A stretch of DNA of 64,000 bases from Physcomitrium patens (taxonomy: Eukaryota > Streptophyta > Bryopsida > Funariales > Funariaceae). Both the position numbers and the translations under genes were made by a program. Location of the stretch: the NCBI RefSeq assembly GCF_000002425.4, contig NC_037257.1, positions 11,346,627 through 11,410,626 on the forward strand. Reading direction: 5' to 3'. This document shows positions 10,760-23,600 of this stretch, in pieces; within the stretch, counting starts at the first letter, position 1, and the number at the start of each line of letters is the position of its first letter. Under the pieces are notes generated by a model. The model was not told the DNA's origin and did no database searches. It saw only the letters and a program-made list of their open reading frames with translations.

Positions 10760-13700
10760 TTTTTTTTTTTTTTTTTTTTTTTTTTTCCTTTTTTTTTTTC
10801 TTTTCTTTTCTTTTCTTCTAATAGAATTTTTCATGATCTATTAATCCTTTTCATGATCTATTAATCCTTAAAGTTTCTTACAAGCCAAAACAACTTTTGG
10901 TTGTTTTAGGCATTCTACATGAAGTATCAAACTTTGATATTTTTAATGATTTTGATTTTTTTGAGAGTAGAAAATCTTATTAAAGTCTCATTAATGTTTT
11001 TTAGGAAAAAAAAATCTTGGAATTAGTTATGGTTTTTTTTTAAGATTTGGATCCCAATTGGATCAATTTGGGAAGAGGCTTGCACCAATCCTATGATGGC
11101 TATAATTGTGGAAAATTTTGGAGGTTATGTAACAACAATACTACAAGGCAACCTAGTGCATAACAAAGTTGCCCAATGCATTTTAGAACTAATGGTCATG
11201 TATGACCTTCTAAAATCCATATCAATTTAGTTTTTATAATATATATATATATATATATATAATTAATCCTTCTAAAACATGTAAAAGTACTTCTACCTAT
11301 CATCTATTTTTTAGACAAAGTTTTTATTTAAAAACAATATGGTTTTTTGAAACAATTTCTTTGTTACTAGATTTTTGACTACCTACTTCTTGAAAATAAA
11401 TTAGTTGAAGGTGTTATAAATGTCTCCTTGCACTAAACTTTTGCATGTATGTGCTCAACTTTATTATGTTTTTGAAAAACAATTCTTCTAAATTTCTTCA
11501 AGTCACAAGTAGGAATTGGGCCTAGCATAAGTTTTACTATGTCTTTTAGGCAACACCAAAATAATCTATTCTTTCAACTTTGAATATTACAATCTTCTAT
11601 ATGCAATAAACTCAATACTTAAGATTTGATAGACTAATTCCAATATAAATTAGAAATAAGAACTTACAACTGAAAGTGTTGAAAATGATAAAAAAAAGAT
11701 TTCAAAGTCATTTTCTTGAAATGGTTGTTTTTTGGCAGTTTTAGAATTTAGAAGGCAAGTTAATATAAGAAATTTTAGGAATTAATCTAAATTCAACTAT
11801 TTTATTTAAACTCTTTTTCTGTACTATTCCAATTATCTAAATTTTTTTATTATTTTTTTTTATTTTCATATGATTCAAAAGCATGAGAAAATTATTAAAG
11901 ATCATAATACTTTACATGCTTGAACTAGTTTAATACTTCATCAAGTATTATGTTTTGAAGGTTTGAGGTTTGCCTTAGATATATCATTTTTCTATTTTCA
12001 CTTAGATAATATAAATAAGTTATTTTCTAATTTGACATTTTTTGGATTATTAGACATTTTTAAAATTTACAAAAAATTCTTTGTATTATCTTTGTGGAGC
12101 AAAGAGAGAAATTAATAATTATACTTATTAGCTATTTCATCCACTTATTTATTCCAATACCTATATATCTAATAAGCCAAATCAAAATTAAAATCAAAAT
12201 TTCTTTAGTTTTATTCAAAAGTATTAGTAACTATATATTATAGGTTGATTGAAGCATTTTATTCTATTTTAAGATTTGAATTAAATCAATATATATTATA
12301 TTTTTTTTCCTTTTATAATTTTTTAAAGTATGAATATTTTTTTATAAGAATTACTTGAGAAAAAATCCAAGAATTTATATTTAAAAAAAATCTTGGTTAT
12401 ATATTTCTTCTCTTAGAAACCTTGCTATGTATTCATTGCAAATGAATACATTTCTTTTTAATCTATGTTATTTAATTCAATGATTTTAAGAAACTTATTA
12501 AAATTAAAGATTCTTAGGAGTATCTTTAGGAAATATATGGCCTTATTTGTAAAGTAGATGTTTTAGATCTAATTATATTCTTTCTTAAAAAGATTCCTAT
12601 TTAATCTCCTTGCCTTATATTTTGGTATATAGAATAAATAAAAAAAACCATTAATTTCTATTTTCATACTAAAATTTAATTTAAACTTATAAAAAAAATT
12701 CTAACATCATAGAAAAAATATCTTTATTTATTTTAGTTGAATTTACAATCACATGAACTTCCATATGTTATGATTTGAAGTAAGTAAGTTGAACATATGA
12801 ATTTGTTTTCTCTATATTTGTAGTCTACTTAATTCATTATTATACAAATATTTAACTTATTGAATTTCAAAGATATCTTATAAAATTAAAAATAAATAAA
12901 AATAAATTGTGGCTATTTGAATTTATATTAATTTTACAACATAGAAAAGATTAGGAATAAAACCAAAATTGTGAAACAATTCATATTTATGGTCTTTGGC
13001 TTGTAATTTCTAAGCCTTACATATCTTTCTTAATATCTTAGATCTTATTGCATATTTTAACTAAACTTTATAATCCAATGTTTATTTACTTTTTGCTTAT
13101 TGAAATCTCTAAAATACTATATTAGCTAAGATCTATGTTATATAAAAGATTTAAGAGAGGCTCCTTATAACTAATACTTTAAGCATCCAATAAATAGCTA
13201 ATATTTTGAGAGTTTATTTGGATCAATAAGATTAAACATCTTATATTAAATGCATTGATAAGCCACAAACTAAGATATCATAACTTCCATGTTTGAGTCT
13301 TTGTCTTTGCAAACCAAGTTCCTACATAGATGTTTTATGGCTATTATTGATTATATAGAGACATTTTAAATTATTTTGAAGTAATTAACATATAATAGAA
13401 TAATATAGTTGACAAATTAATTTTACTTGCAAGATTAAGCTATATGGTGCATAAATATTTGAACTCATTTTCCACCCTTTGTATCAAGAAGTTGTAGATA
13501 ATAATTGCATTAAGGTATAAGATAAAAGAAATATACTTAGTTTATATTTTTCTACATAAGTCCATTAATACTTGGTAGTCTAATTTAATTTAAGTTGTAG
13601 AAAATACTATATTTCTTTAGATTTTCTTTAAGTAATTTATAAAACTATACTATTGTTTAATTTACTAATTATAATTATAATTAAATCTATATTAGTTTCT

Positions 13701-14444
13701 GAGCCATCTAAAAAAAATTGTAAATCATCAGCATAAGAGCTAAGAATCAATTACTCTTAGATCCTTAGAGGTAATAAACCTTTGATAATCTTTTGTTAAA
13801 AGAGTATTTTGGGATGAAAATTAAGAGTTTTTTCAAGTAGTAGAAATAAACATATTTCTATAGAATTTTTTTTCTTTAATTCACTTTTAAATTGAAAGCT
13901 TCAAATATAAATTATGATTAGTATTTACTTACGCTTCTATCCTTGATAATACAAATATTGTCATTTTAATAAAACTGGAGCCAAATCAAATTGATCAATG
14001 ATCCTAAAAATAAAGTTAAATTTTATACAATCATATGCCTTAATGATATTAAGCTTAAAGAAGATAATGATTTTTTTTGAAGTTTCAGCCCAATTTATGG
14101 ATCAAATCTATATTATCTAAAATATGCTTACGAGACAAAAATATTTTTTGGTCTTAGTCAATGAAATCCAACAAATAATACTTTTGATTATATTGTAACT
14201 TTAGACAAGATTGTTTTAATAGTATTTAGTAAAGTGATAATCTAATAGTTTTTTGTATACTTTTTAATCTTTAATTAAATTTCAATAAAGTTATTTTTTA
14301 ATTTATTAAAAATAAGAATTACTAGCAAAGCAAATAAAGCTCAAATAATTAACAAATAGTTATTTTTGATTCTAAAAGATTTAAAAACAAACTATATCTA
14401 TTTTGTTGAGAATAGATGTTTTGTTTCTTAATAAGGCTTAATAA
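10760..14444 (-). pseudogene. Decayed LINE (non-LTR retrotransposon), reverse-transcriptase remnant with poly(A) tail
   Basis: The minus-strand translation of about 14170-13600, with many stops and frame changes, shows LINE RT landmarks in order: an ILDNIDLIHKLG block (the family's 'SILDNVxLxxE' region), AYDCIKFNF, and the catalytic YADD within SSYADDLQFFLDGS at 13724-13735. This order and spacing match L1-type reverse transcriptases. At the downstream (left) end the plus strand has a 27-T run starting at 10760 followed by more T-rich sequence, which on the minus strand is a poly(A) tail, as expected for a LINE 3' end. The intervening sequence is too AT-rich to read. The inverted-repeat element starting at 14445 interrupts the upstream side. 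Confidence 0.55.
10831..10870. repeat. Two-copy 20-bp tandem duplication next to the poly-T tract
   Basis: A 20-bp unit beginning TCATGATCTATTAATCCTT occurs twice in tandem (10831-10850 and 10851-10870), differing only in the last base. It lies just inside the probable LINE 3' tail and may be its terminal repeat. Confidence 0.8.
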
Positions 14445-14760
14445 GGGAATGTTAAATAGACCCACTCTTTTAGTAAATCAACCCACCCTAAACCATTAGA
14501 AAAATGATAGTTCCCAGCACTCGCTCGTTCCCAACCCTAGCTCCCTCCATTCCGAACTCTCATCCAGACATTTCAATTCCCACTCAGAGATTTCGCAATT
14601 GTGTTGTATTGATATAAACTTGTTTGTTTTACCACATGGTGTGATGGTGTGATGAAGCTGCAGCAATGGAGGGGTAGGCGTTGCAGGATTAAGCATGACA
14701 TAAGATCATTTGAGAAGCAAAATTGATAATTGTTACTGCAAGCATCACAAGTATCGATTC
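14445..14760 (+). repeat. Left long inverted repeat
   Basis: It matches the reverse complement of about 28725-29012. Shared blocks are the outer 20 bp, CTCCCTCCATTC near 14541, a segment reading TTGTTTGTTTTACCACATG near 14620 and TTGAGAAGCAAAA near 14710. The inner edge is approximate because the copies diverge and differ by insertions. Confidence 0.7.
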
Positions 14761-15249
14761 AATGACGGAATCCTCCGTAGTCTCAGCACAACATTTGTGT
14801 AAAATCCAGAGCTTAGTAATGTTAATCTTCACAAACCCAATTATCTGAATCACTCACCACGTCATCGTCATAATTGCTGCAAACGATCACTCGCGGAGAG
14901 GACAATCCAACTTAATCTCACAAAATCATGTAAGAGATCACATTCCACCCACATTCCTCCCCCGCTATTCCCCGCTATTCCCCGCAATCAAGCTCAAAAC
15001 ACCCCACTCATCATCCCCCATGGCATACCACCCATCAATCTCTCGCCCCCCTTTCTTATCCAGTTTCCTTCTGCTTATGTCTGACTCTGTTGAGTACAAT
15101 TTCTTGCTCTTATTTATTTTTATTTTTTTGACACAAATAGAGGGTTCTCTATTGCAGAAAAAGAAAGTAATATACCATAGTCTCAGCCAGGTCCGCCCAG
15201 GATCGGGAACACTTAACTAGTCATCAATTTCCAATACTTATCTGTCCCT

Positions 15250-16722
15250 AATAGTGCCAACTAAGTTCCATCGAGGCTTATCCCCTGTCCATGTGGCAAA
15301 TGCTTCGTTTGTGCACCAATGAATTTAAATGACTACTGATCTAGTTTTGGTTTCTGGGCGCCGTTTACATCTGGATTGTGTTTGAGCTCATGCTGACCGA
15401 CATAATCGAGCATGTCCAGCCAAATTTTGTGATACATTTTTGGTGTGTGCTATCGGATCCCATTAAAAACAGCATCGTTCCTTTTAAGCCATAGCATCCA
15501 TGTAATAGTTCCACAAAGTAAAAACCACATCCTGCTCATTTTTCGTAAGCGTCAAAGTGTTCTGTACGCAAAAATACAGTGTTTCCAAATGAGGAACTGC
15601 GTGGAGCCTGTAGATCGTCGGTTTCCTCCATGTTGTGTGTCGTTGATGGGAGTCAAGTTGTCGCGTCTAAGGGTACGGGTGACCCCCAGCCTAGCCTCGG
15701 CCAGTGATTGATTGGTGTTAGGTGGGTCTCCTGCGCGTGAAGTAGGGGCGACTTGGGGGTAATAGTTGTAGAAGGATCTGTATTCCATGCTCTGTGTGCC
15801 GAGGTGCATTCCCAAAACCGATGGGGAACCGTTTTTCTAATCCCTGAGAGGCACATCAAACAGCACTTATTCACACTGCCATCTATCCGCCTCCGCCAGG
15901 CATTGACTGCCACGGCTCGATGCCATATTCACCAAAGCAGCCCAGCTTCCTTCCTTGTTTGCTCCGAATCCCAGACATTGAGCCAGCTCAGCTTAAAGCT
16001 ACGGGGAAGGACCCCTGCCCACTTCGACTCGATCACTGATGGGATTTTGTGTCTGGTTTTAAGCATATTGTGGCCTTTAGCTGCCGTGTAATTCATAATG
16101 GAGCCTGTATCCCTCCATTGATATCGTTTTGGGTCCCAATCTAAGAGGTCCACTCGCCCAAAGATGAGGCTGACTCACTCCTTTTTTGGCCCTCGCTGGA
16201 TCGGGACTACTCTCACACGACGGAGGTGGCCGCTAATTATCGGCGAGTCACTTCTGTGTGTATTATCGTTTGTGGTGACCCCCTGCTGATCAGTATTTGG
16301 AATTGGATTCAGTTGTGTCATCGGAATGTTAACGGTGAATACTCGGAGTTTTTCGGGTAGCCGAACATCGATCCGTCCCAGTGTGATATTGTGATTTGGG
16401 ATTTTTTGCCACACCCTTGTGGATACTTCTCCTAATTCGGTTGTTTCATACAGTCCAACCCATTCTTCCAGTTGCGGTCTGTGGTGTTCAGGCTGGAGGA
16501 GTACCAACCACTTCCTGTACAGCACTTGTGTAAGAGCCTGCCATGCGCCATTTTCTTGTGTCAGAACTCCATACTTGTGGCAGGCCTCTGCATGTGAGAT
16601 AAAGGAGTCGTTGTCCGTGGCATCTCTGTACCCACCGAGGCCGGCTTTGTGTAGGGCCGTTGCTCGTAGTTTAGAGAATCCTGGGCCGATATTTTGCACC
16701 ACAGGGCAGTGCCAAAAGCTAC
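15250..16722 (-). pseudogene. LINE ORF2 C-terminal fragment with RT zinc-binding domain (zf-RVT)
   Basis: Minus-strand frames 16852-16175 (from about 16722), 16153-15929 and 15913-15653 together resemble the C-terminal third of a plant LINE polyprotein. The key feature is CLMC followed by PHRFWEC and AHRAW at about 15800-15870, the C-x2-C...H...C arrangement of the zf-RVT domain. Upstream, FWHCPVVQNIGPGFSKLRA and a following ALHKAGLGGY block fit the post-RT region. At least two in-frame stops and frame changes break it. The upstream end is cut by the copia LTR at 16723. It sits inside the inverted-repeat element and could be captured cargo or an older truncated insertion. Confidence 0.55.
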
Positions 16723-17077
16723 TGTTGAGAATGTTTAGAAAGACACAAGAGTAGTAGTAAGTCATACACACACAAGAGTAGTAGTAAGTCATACACTTAC
16801 ACAAGAGTAGTAGGAAGTCATACACACACAAGAGTAGTAGTAAGTCATACACTTACACAAGAGTAGTAGGAAGTCATACACACAAGAGGGTTTCTAAGGA
16901 GAGAGAGCTTCACACACACAAATCTATTGATCTGGTTGTGTCTAGTATACAAGTAGAGAAAAGAGAAGAGGATAAATAGTACTTCTCCACTAGACTCTAA
17001 ATATTGTAGCTATAATAATTACTGTAGTCTACAATAAATATTATGGAGAGTGCCAGCTACATTTAATGATTTCAACA
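16723..17077 (-). repeat. copia 3' LTR (355 bp) with internal minisatellite
   Basis: It begins TGTTGAGAATG and ends TTTCAACA. Positions of about 16742-16880 hold about five imperfect copies of a roughly 26-bp unit built on CACAAGAGTAGTAGTAAGTC. The other LTR has only about three copies, which accounts for most of the length difference. Confidence 0.9.
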
Positions 17078-17284
17078 CTCCTCCTCGTTCATCATAATAT
17101 TTACATAATATAAAATTTGTATAGAATTATGATCTATACTTTTCTGTGATCTTGCAAGATCAACAATTGTTGCCTCATTAAAACCTTATCTAAGAAAACC
17201 TTATTTTATTTAAGAACAACCATAGATGAAGGAAAAAGAGTACATCATTTTCTTTAATTATTTAAAGAGCCCATTAACTTTCTT

Positions 17285-19599
17285 ATTGAAGAAAAGCAAG
17301 TCGCCGCATACCAATGCCATAAGTAAGTCGATGATGGTTGCTTAATGGGAGAGCTTTGGTGAAGAGATTAGCAAGGTTATTTGTAAATTCAATTTTCTTA
17401 ATTATAAGTACTTGATCAGTAATCAAGTCATGAGTATAACTAAAATACTTTGGATCAATATGCTTTGTCATGTCGCATGTCCTGCAAATGCAATATTTGG
17501 TCTTGTAGATGTACCTAAATACAAAAGTACTCCAATCGCTGCGAGGTATGGATATTGGTCTCCCAATATTTCCTCCTCCTCCTCCTCGCATGGATGATAT
17601 GGATCATGACCATCACGACCACGTCCAACCATTGGTGTGGACAATGGATAAGCATCAATCATATTAAATCTTCACAAGATTTGTCTAATATATGTTAGTT
17701 GGTAGAAAAAAATGCTACCATCTGTTAGATGCATAATCTGAAGACCAATGCAGAAAGTTATTTTTCCTAGCATTTTCATCTCAAATTCATGTACAAGTAG
17801 ATTTGTAGCTATAACACATGCAGATGTAGTGCCTACTAGGTTAAGATCATCAACATATACAGTGATGATCACAAAACCAGTTTTATCTCGTTTGATAAAT
17901 AAACAAGGGATTAGTGGATCACTTATAAAATTATTTGTAATTAAATAATCTCAAAGATGTTGATACCACATTCGTCCGGATTGCTTTAAACCATACAAGG
18001 CCTTACATAGATTTAATACCACGATATTTTCTTGGATTGGGTTGATTTGGAGTTCTTGTTTCTAAGCCAGGTGGAACTTTCATATAAATATTTGCATCAA
18101 GAGAACCATACAGATAAGCAATTATTACATCCATCAGATGCATCTCAAGGGTGGCATGAACTATCATTCCAATAATATATTGAAATATAATTGAATCCAT
18201 GACTGGAGAATATGTAGATTCATAATCAATGCCAAATCATTGAGTAAATCTTTGAGCAACAAGACGAGCTTTATAGCGGGTTATTTGGCCTTGAGTATCT
18301 CGCTTGCATATTAATACCATTTTATATCCCATAAGGCAAGATGTAAGAGTGTCTACAATTGGACCAAAGACTTTTCTCTTACGCAAAGAGGGATACTCCT
18401 CCTCAATAGCAATTTTCCATTTTGACCAATCTGAGCGATGCATCCCCTCTTGGATGGTTTGAGGTTCAGGATCGTCTTCCTCGTAAGAAAGGGCTTCTAT
18501 AATCATATATGCAAATGATTCATCTACCGTAATAGATGGTCTGTCCCAAATATTATTTGTAGCATAATATAGAATAGATAATTCTTTACTCAACTTATTC
18601 TTATTCCTTCCAATTCCAAGATTATTTTTCATAGGAATTGAAGGTATATTATGCATCGATATATCATCATGAATTGGTAGTCCTATAAGATGAGTGACAA
18701 TTTCATGAGAAATAATACCAGGATTAGTTAATTTTATGGCTTTCTTCTTACGTGGTTGCTTATCTGGTCCACGAGTTCTTTTAGTTGTTGTTGTTGTTAT
18801 AACTTAAGGTATTGTAGTCAATGGCACTGCAATCTGAGCAGGTGCATTCTGAGCCTCATTAATAGGAACTCTTGTAATTCTAGATGCATAATTGAAGCCA
18901 TCAAGTATTTCATCCGTGATTCGTTTTAAATATAAAATCTTAACAACTTTAATTTCTGCCACAGATGTCATAGGATCGGAATTCATTGTAAACGTTTTTG
19001 GTACTTCAAATATGAGTACTTTATTTCTTTGTTGATTGAATACTTCTCCTTGAAGAGATGGAAATACAGTTTCTTCAAAACGGCAATTTTGCAAACGTGC
19101 ATGTAATAATGTGTCAGGTGATGGATCAATAATATGAATAATGCTTGGTGAATCAAAACCAACATATATGCCTTCTTGTTGATGAGCTCCAATGGTACGC
19201 CGTTGAGGTTATGGTACTGGAATCCAAGTACGGCAACCAAATACTCGTAAGTGAGATACATTTGGAACACGACCCAAAATGAGCTCATGTGGTGAAACAA
19301 TTTCAAGAGAAGAAGGACGGAGGCGTATTAATGCTGCAGCATATAAAATTACATGATCCTACATAGATGCATGTAGATATGCGTGAAGGAGGAGTGGCCA
19401 CGTAATGAGTTGTATACGCTTTATAAATGACTCTGTAAGTCCATTTTGAGCATGTTCATATGGAACATAATATGTCAACTCAATTCCTGTTGCAGTACAA
19501 TAGTCTTCAGAAGACTTTGATGTAAATTCTTTTCCATTATCCATACGCAATGTTTTTATAGGATAATCAAGAAAATATATCCGAAAGTGAATAAGCATA
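17285..19599 (-). pseudogene. copia pol, 3' part: integrase end, reverse transcriptase, truncated RNase H
   Basis: Reading on the minus strand from the gypsy insertion: 19599-19359 gives the second half of integrase (YPIKTLRMDNGKEFTS, then PYEHAQNGLTESFIKR, which holds the catalytic Glu). RT follows at 18656-17672, with RYKARLVAQRFTQ, then AYLYGSLDANIYMKVPPG, and the catalytic YVDDLNLVG near 17860. RNase H starts with TRPNIAFA near 17490 but jumps directly to KHIDPKYF and ANLFTKALP, so its middle is deleted. Several stops separate these blocks. The continuation upstream is at 25874-26524. Confidence 0.85.
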
Positions 19600-19764
19600 G
19601 ATATTGTCACGGACACAAAATACAGACTTGAAATCTAACAAGAAGTTCAAGAAGAAATGGCAGAACTAGATTAAACAGATGAGTACAAGAACAACACCAG
19701 AAAGGTGAGCTAGAACTCCAAGAGATGTGTTGTCGAGACTGAAGAACTCTTCAGCCTCGATCCC

Positions 19765-19772
19765 TATATATA
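19765..19772 (-). promoter_or_regulatory. LTR TATA box (3' LTR)
   Basis: TATATATA is followed 32 nt later (minus strand) by the 11-mer AGTCTCGACAA, the likely RNA start. The same arrangement is present in the 5' LTR. Confidence 0.7.
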
Positions 19773-19813
19773 CTCCTACTTAGGAAGCTTCTCGAGCTAC
19801 TTCTATTAACTAG

Positions 19814-20090
19814 GAAGCTTCTAGAAGGTTCCAGAGGCTTCCTTTCTAGAAGGTTCTAGAAACTTCTCGAGCTACTTCTATTAACTAGGAAGCTTCTAGA
19901 AAGTTCCAGGGGATTCCTTTCTAGAAGCTTCTAGAAACTTCTCTTCTAGAAGGTTCCAGAGACTTCATTTCTAGAAGCTTCTAGAAACTTCTCTCTAAAA
20001 GGTTCCAGAGGCTTCTCTTCTAGAAGGTTCTAGAGGCTTGTTTTCTAGAAGGTTCTAGAAACTTCTCTCTAGAAAGTTCTAAAGAATATG
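19814..20090 (-). promoter_or_regulatory. Array of heat-shock-element-like GAA/TTC units in LTR U3
   Basis: Units of TTC and GAA recur at an exact 5-bp pitch. Perfect five-unit alternations lie at 19844-19866, 19919-19941, 19969-19991 and 20043-20065; the second extends with one orientation change and one GAG to 19966. A six-unit run with one GAG substitution lies at 19814-19841. This matches the nGAAn/nTTCn inverted array bound by heat-shock-factor trimers. The array lies directly upstream (minus-strand sense) of the TATA box. The equivalent array in the 5' LTR is at about 25592-25850. Heat response is inferred, not shown. Confidence 0.75.
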
Positions 20091-20616
20091 TTCCTAACAT
20101 CACCCCCTCCTTTAGCTTCGAGGTCTCTGAGAAGCAATGTTGTTGATCAGTACCAACGCAAGAAAATGAAGATCTGTCGCATAACTTCTGCTATGAACTC
20201 CAACTGTTGTTTACAAGGCAAGTGATTCATCGACCCTTGAAGCCAACGGTAGTGGCCCACGCCTTCGACTTCTGACCAAGCATGAACTTTCGTGTCCTCA
20301 TTGTGAAATTGTCCTACAAACATGCCTTCTGGTTGACCATCGTAAGTAGGCTCGATCTCAAATACGATCACCAATGATCAGTTACTCGGTATCCTCTGTC
20401 GTCGTCGTGGTACATGTAGTTCTTCATCTCAGGGTCGCCTTCGTGAGCTACTTGGTTGCGATACTCTGACTGGCATAGTATCTATCTCTTGGCTATCCAT
20501 ATCAAAAGACCAAACTACGATCTATCTTGGAGAAAATAACTACATCAACTATGAATTTTGCTGGTGCTCTCCCCTTTTCTTATATTGTTGGGAGAACAAG
20601 CTTCAGAAAGAAGCTG

Positions 20617-23600
20617 TCATCGAATTGATTTAGGTTTATCGGGATGTCGTTGATAAAACTCCTCTACTTTTTGTCGCGCATTCGCAAGATTTTCAGCTGG
20701 CTCCCACGTTCGCTCATTAATGTCATAGTTGCACCAATGAACAAGATATTCTAACTTTCCCCACCTTCGCCGTGAATCCAATACCTTTTCAACCTCGTAT
20801 TCTTCATGGTTCTCGATTTCAATATTAGGTGGCGGACATTGCACTCTTCCAGGAAAAGATGACTCTCGATAAGGTTCCAACAGAGAAACATGAAAGACTG
20901 GATGTACCTTCATAGAAGCCGGTAACTCCAACCGGTATGCCACTGGATTAATTTGCTTCTGGATGATAAATGGTCCCAATCTTCGATAGTCCAACTTATC
21001 ACATGGTCGCTTGGTCTTGATATTTCGTCGAAGAAGCTAGGCTTTGTCTCCAAATTTGAAAGTAGGTGCTGGATTCCGAAATCTATCTGCAGACGTCTTA
21101 TAGGATTCTTGAGCGGATTGTAATTGAAGCTTCAACATAGTTTGAAGCTCTGATAGTTGCTTCACAAATCCTTCAGTTGCTGGATTGTTATTTGTTGATG
21201 GACTCAATAAATCAAGCTTCGGATGATACCCATAGTTGGAAAAGAATGGTGTTTGTTGAGTCGACGCATGGAGGGTGTTGTTATATGCAAACTCGGCTAG
21301 CGGTAGATATGCAGTCCAATCGTCTTGCTGATAGTTGATGTTGCATCGTAAGTACTGCTCCAAGACTTGGTTCACCCATTCCGTTTGGCCATCAGTTTGA
21401 GGATGGAAAGCTGAAGAAAGCTTGATATCCACCTTCAATATCCCAAAGAGAGATCTCCAAAACTTTGACACGAACTAGGTACCTCGATCTCATATGATAT
21501 CATCTGGTAGTCCATGATATCGATACACATTATCGAGAAAGAGTCTTGCTGTGACTTCACTGGACGATGTCTTCTTACAAGGAACAAAGTGTGCCATCTT
21601 CGTAAGCCGATCTATTACGACAAAGATGCTGTCAAATGAGTTTGATGATGGCAAGTCCGTGATGAAGTCCATAGAAATTGAAGACCATGGTCGACGTGGA
21701 ATTGGCAATGGCTGTAGAAGTCCATAAGGGCGATGCCGAGGATTCTTAGATCTTGAACAGATGTCACAAGAGAGGACAAAATCTTTCACATCCTTCCACA
21801 TTTGGGGCCACCAAAAATCTCGGGAAATAAGCTCCAAGGTCTTGTTGAATCCAAAATATCCCGCAGCTGGAAAATCATGGCGAGATTGAAGAACTCGGAG
21901 TCGTGCTAGTCCTTTTGGAATGTACAATCGCTCTTCAAAGTATAAAAGATCTCCCTCCACCTTGAACTTGTCGTCATTGGTACGTTGCTTGATATCAATG
22001 GCTACTGAATCTTTAATGGTCATAGCACGTACCTGGTTTAGGAAGTTAGCATCAAATGATACAATAGTAGCACAAAGTTGAAATCTCTTTGGCTTCAATA
22101 ACGTTGTACATTGTTGATCAAACGCTGCTTCTCCAGCCTTTGGTGCAAGATACGATCTCCTTGATAAAGCATCGGATAGTCCTTGCTGCCTTCCAGGTCG
22201 ATAAGTGATAACAAAATCGAATCTAGATAGCGACATATTTCACCGAGCTTGACGCCGATTTAAAACTCGAGCCGTCATGAAATACTCCAAATTCTTGTGA
22301 TCCGTATATACAGTTACTGGATGTGCAGCTCCTTCAAGAAAGTGACGCCATTCTTCGAAAGAATCCACTATAGCAAGAAGTTTCTTATCGTGGATCTCAT
22401 AATTGATTTCAGCAGCAAAGAACTTCCGAGAATAGAATGCAACTGGATGGAGCTTCTTATCTTCACTCATTTGTGAAAGCACAGCTCCCAAAGCAAAATC
22501 TGAAGCATCAGTTTCTAAATAGAAGGCCTTTGTAAAGTCTGGATGTACCAAAATTGGAGCTGTAGTAAATGCTGTCTTCAAATCTTGAAACGCCTTCTCC
22601 GCCAAAGGTCCCCATTCCAACTTATCCTTACATGTTAATCGAGTGAGAGGAGCAGCAACTTGAGAATAATTCTTGATGAAGATCCGATAGAAGTTAGCAA
22701 AACCAAGAAAGCATTGTACGTCTCTAACCGTCTTCGGAACCTCCCAAGACGTGATTGCTTCTACTTTCTTGGGGTCCATCTTCAAACCTTCTGTAGTCGC
22801 AATGAACCCCAAAAATTCCATCTCCGTTTGGTGAAATAAACTCTTTTCTAATTTGGCATATAGTCCTCGCTTGCGTAGTTTCTCCAAGACCAAACGAACA
22901 TGCTCCTCATGCTCTTCCTCGTTTTTAGAGAATATTAGAATATCGTCCAAGTAGATGACAACAAAATCGTCGAGGTGTTCTCGAAAGATGTCATTCATCA
23001 TATGTTGGAAAACCGCTGGAGCATTGGTAAGACCAAAAGGCATGACATTATATTCGAAATGACCATACCTTGTACGGAATGCTGTCTTCCACTCATCTCC
23101 TTTCTTGATTCGTACGAGATTATAAGCTCCCCTTAGATCAATTTTTGTAAAGATCTTCGCATGTCCAAGTTGTTCTAAGAGACTAGAAATCAAGGGTAAT
23201 GGGTAACGATTTTTCTTTGTTACCTTGTTGAGGCCTCGATAGTCCACACACATCCGTAATGATCCATCTTTCTTCTTCACAAATAAGATGGGTGCTCCAG
23301 CTGATGATTTTGAATGACGAATGAAGTTCTTGGCTAGATTCTCGTCGATGTACTTTCGTAACTGTGCCAACTCCGTTTGCGATAGATTGTAGATTGGGCC
23401 AAAAGGTGGTTGTGCTCCTTCTTGCAAGTCTATGGCACAATCATATGGTCGGTGTTCCAGTAGTATGTCGGCGTTCTTCTTTTGAAACACGTCTTCAAAA
23501 TCTTTATATTGCTCCGGTATACTTGCTGTTGAGATCTTCTCCTCGATAGTTGGAGCCGCATAAATGACAAATGGAGTGCCTTCCTTAGATGATCTTATAA

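Larger units (their letters stand above)
19605..20099 (-). repeat. Chromovirus A 3' LTR (495 bp)
   Basis: Read on the minus strand it runs TGTTAGGAAC...CCGTGACA. It contains a U3 rich in TTCTAGAA blocks, a TATATATA box (19765-19772) and a putative R start at 19740. It is about 25 bp longer than the 5' LTR because of one extra TTCTAGAA-type unit. Confidence 0.93.

Noticed and set aside
16740..16852. N-terminal extension MYDLLLLLCVYDFLLL... of the minus-strand 16175-16852 frame, looking like a membrane segment
   Set aside because: It is the translated LTR minisatellite; the LINE-derived part begins only at 16722.
16742..16880. Regular direct repeats that might suggest a CRISPR-like array
   Set aside because: The units are contiguous minisatellite copies without spacers, inside a eukaryotic LTR.
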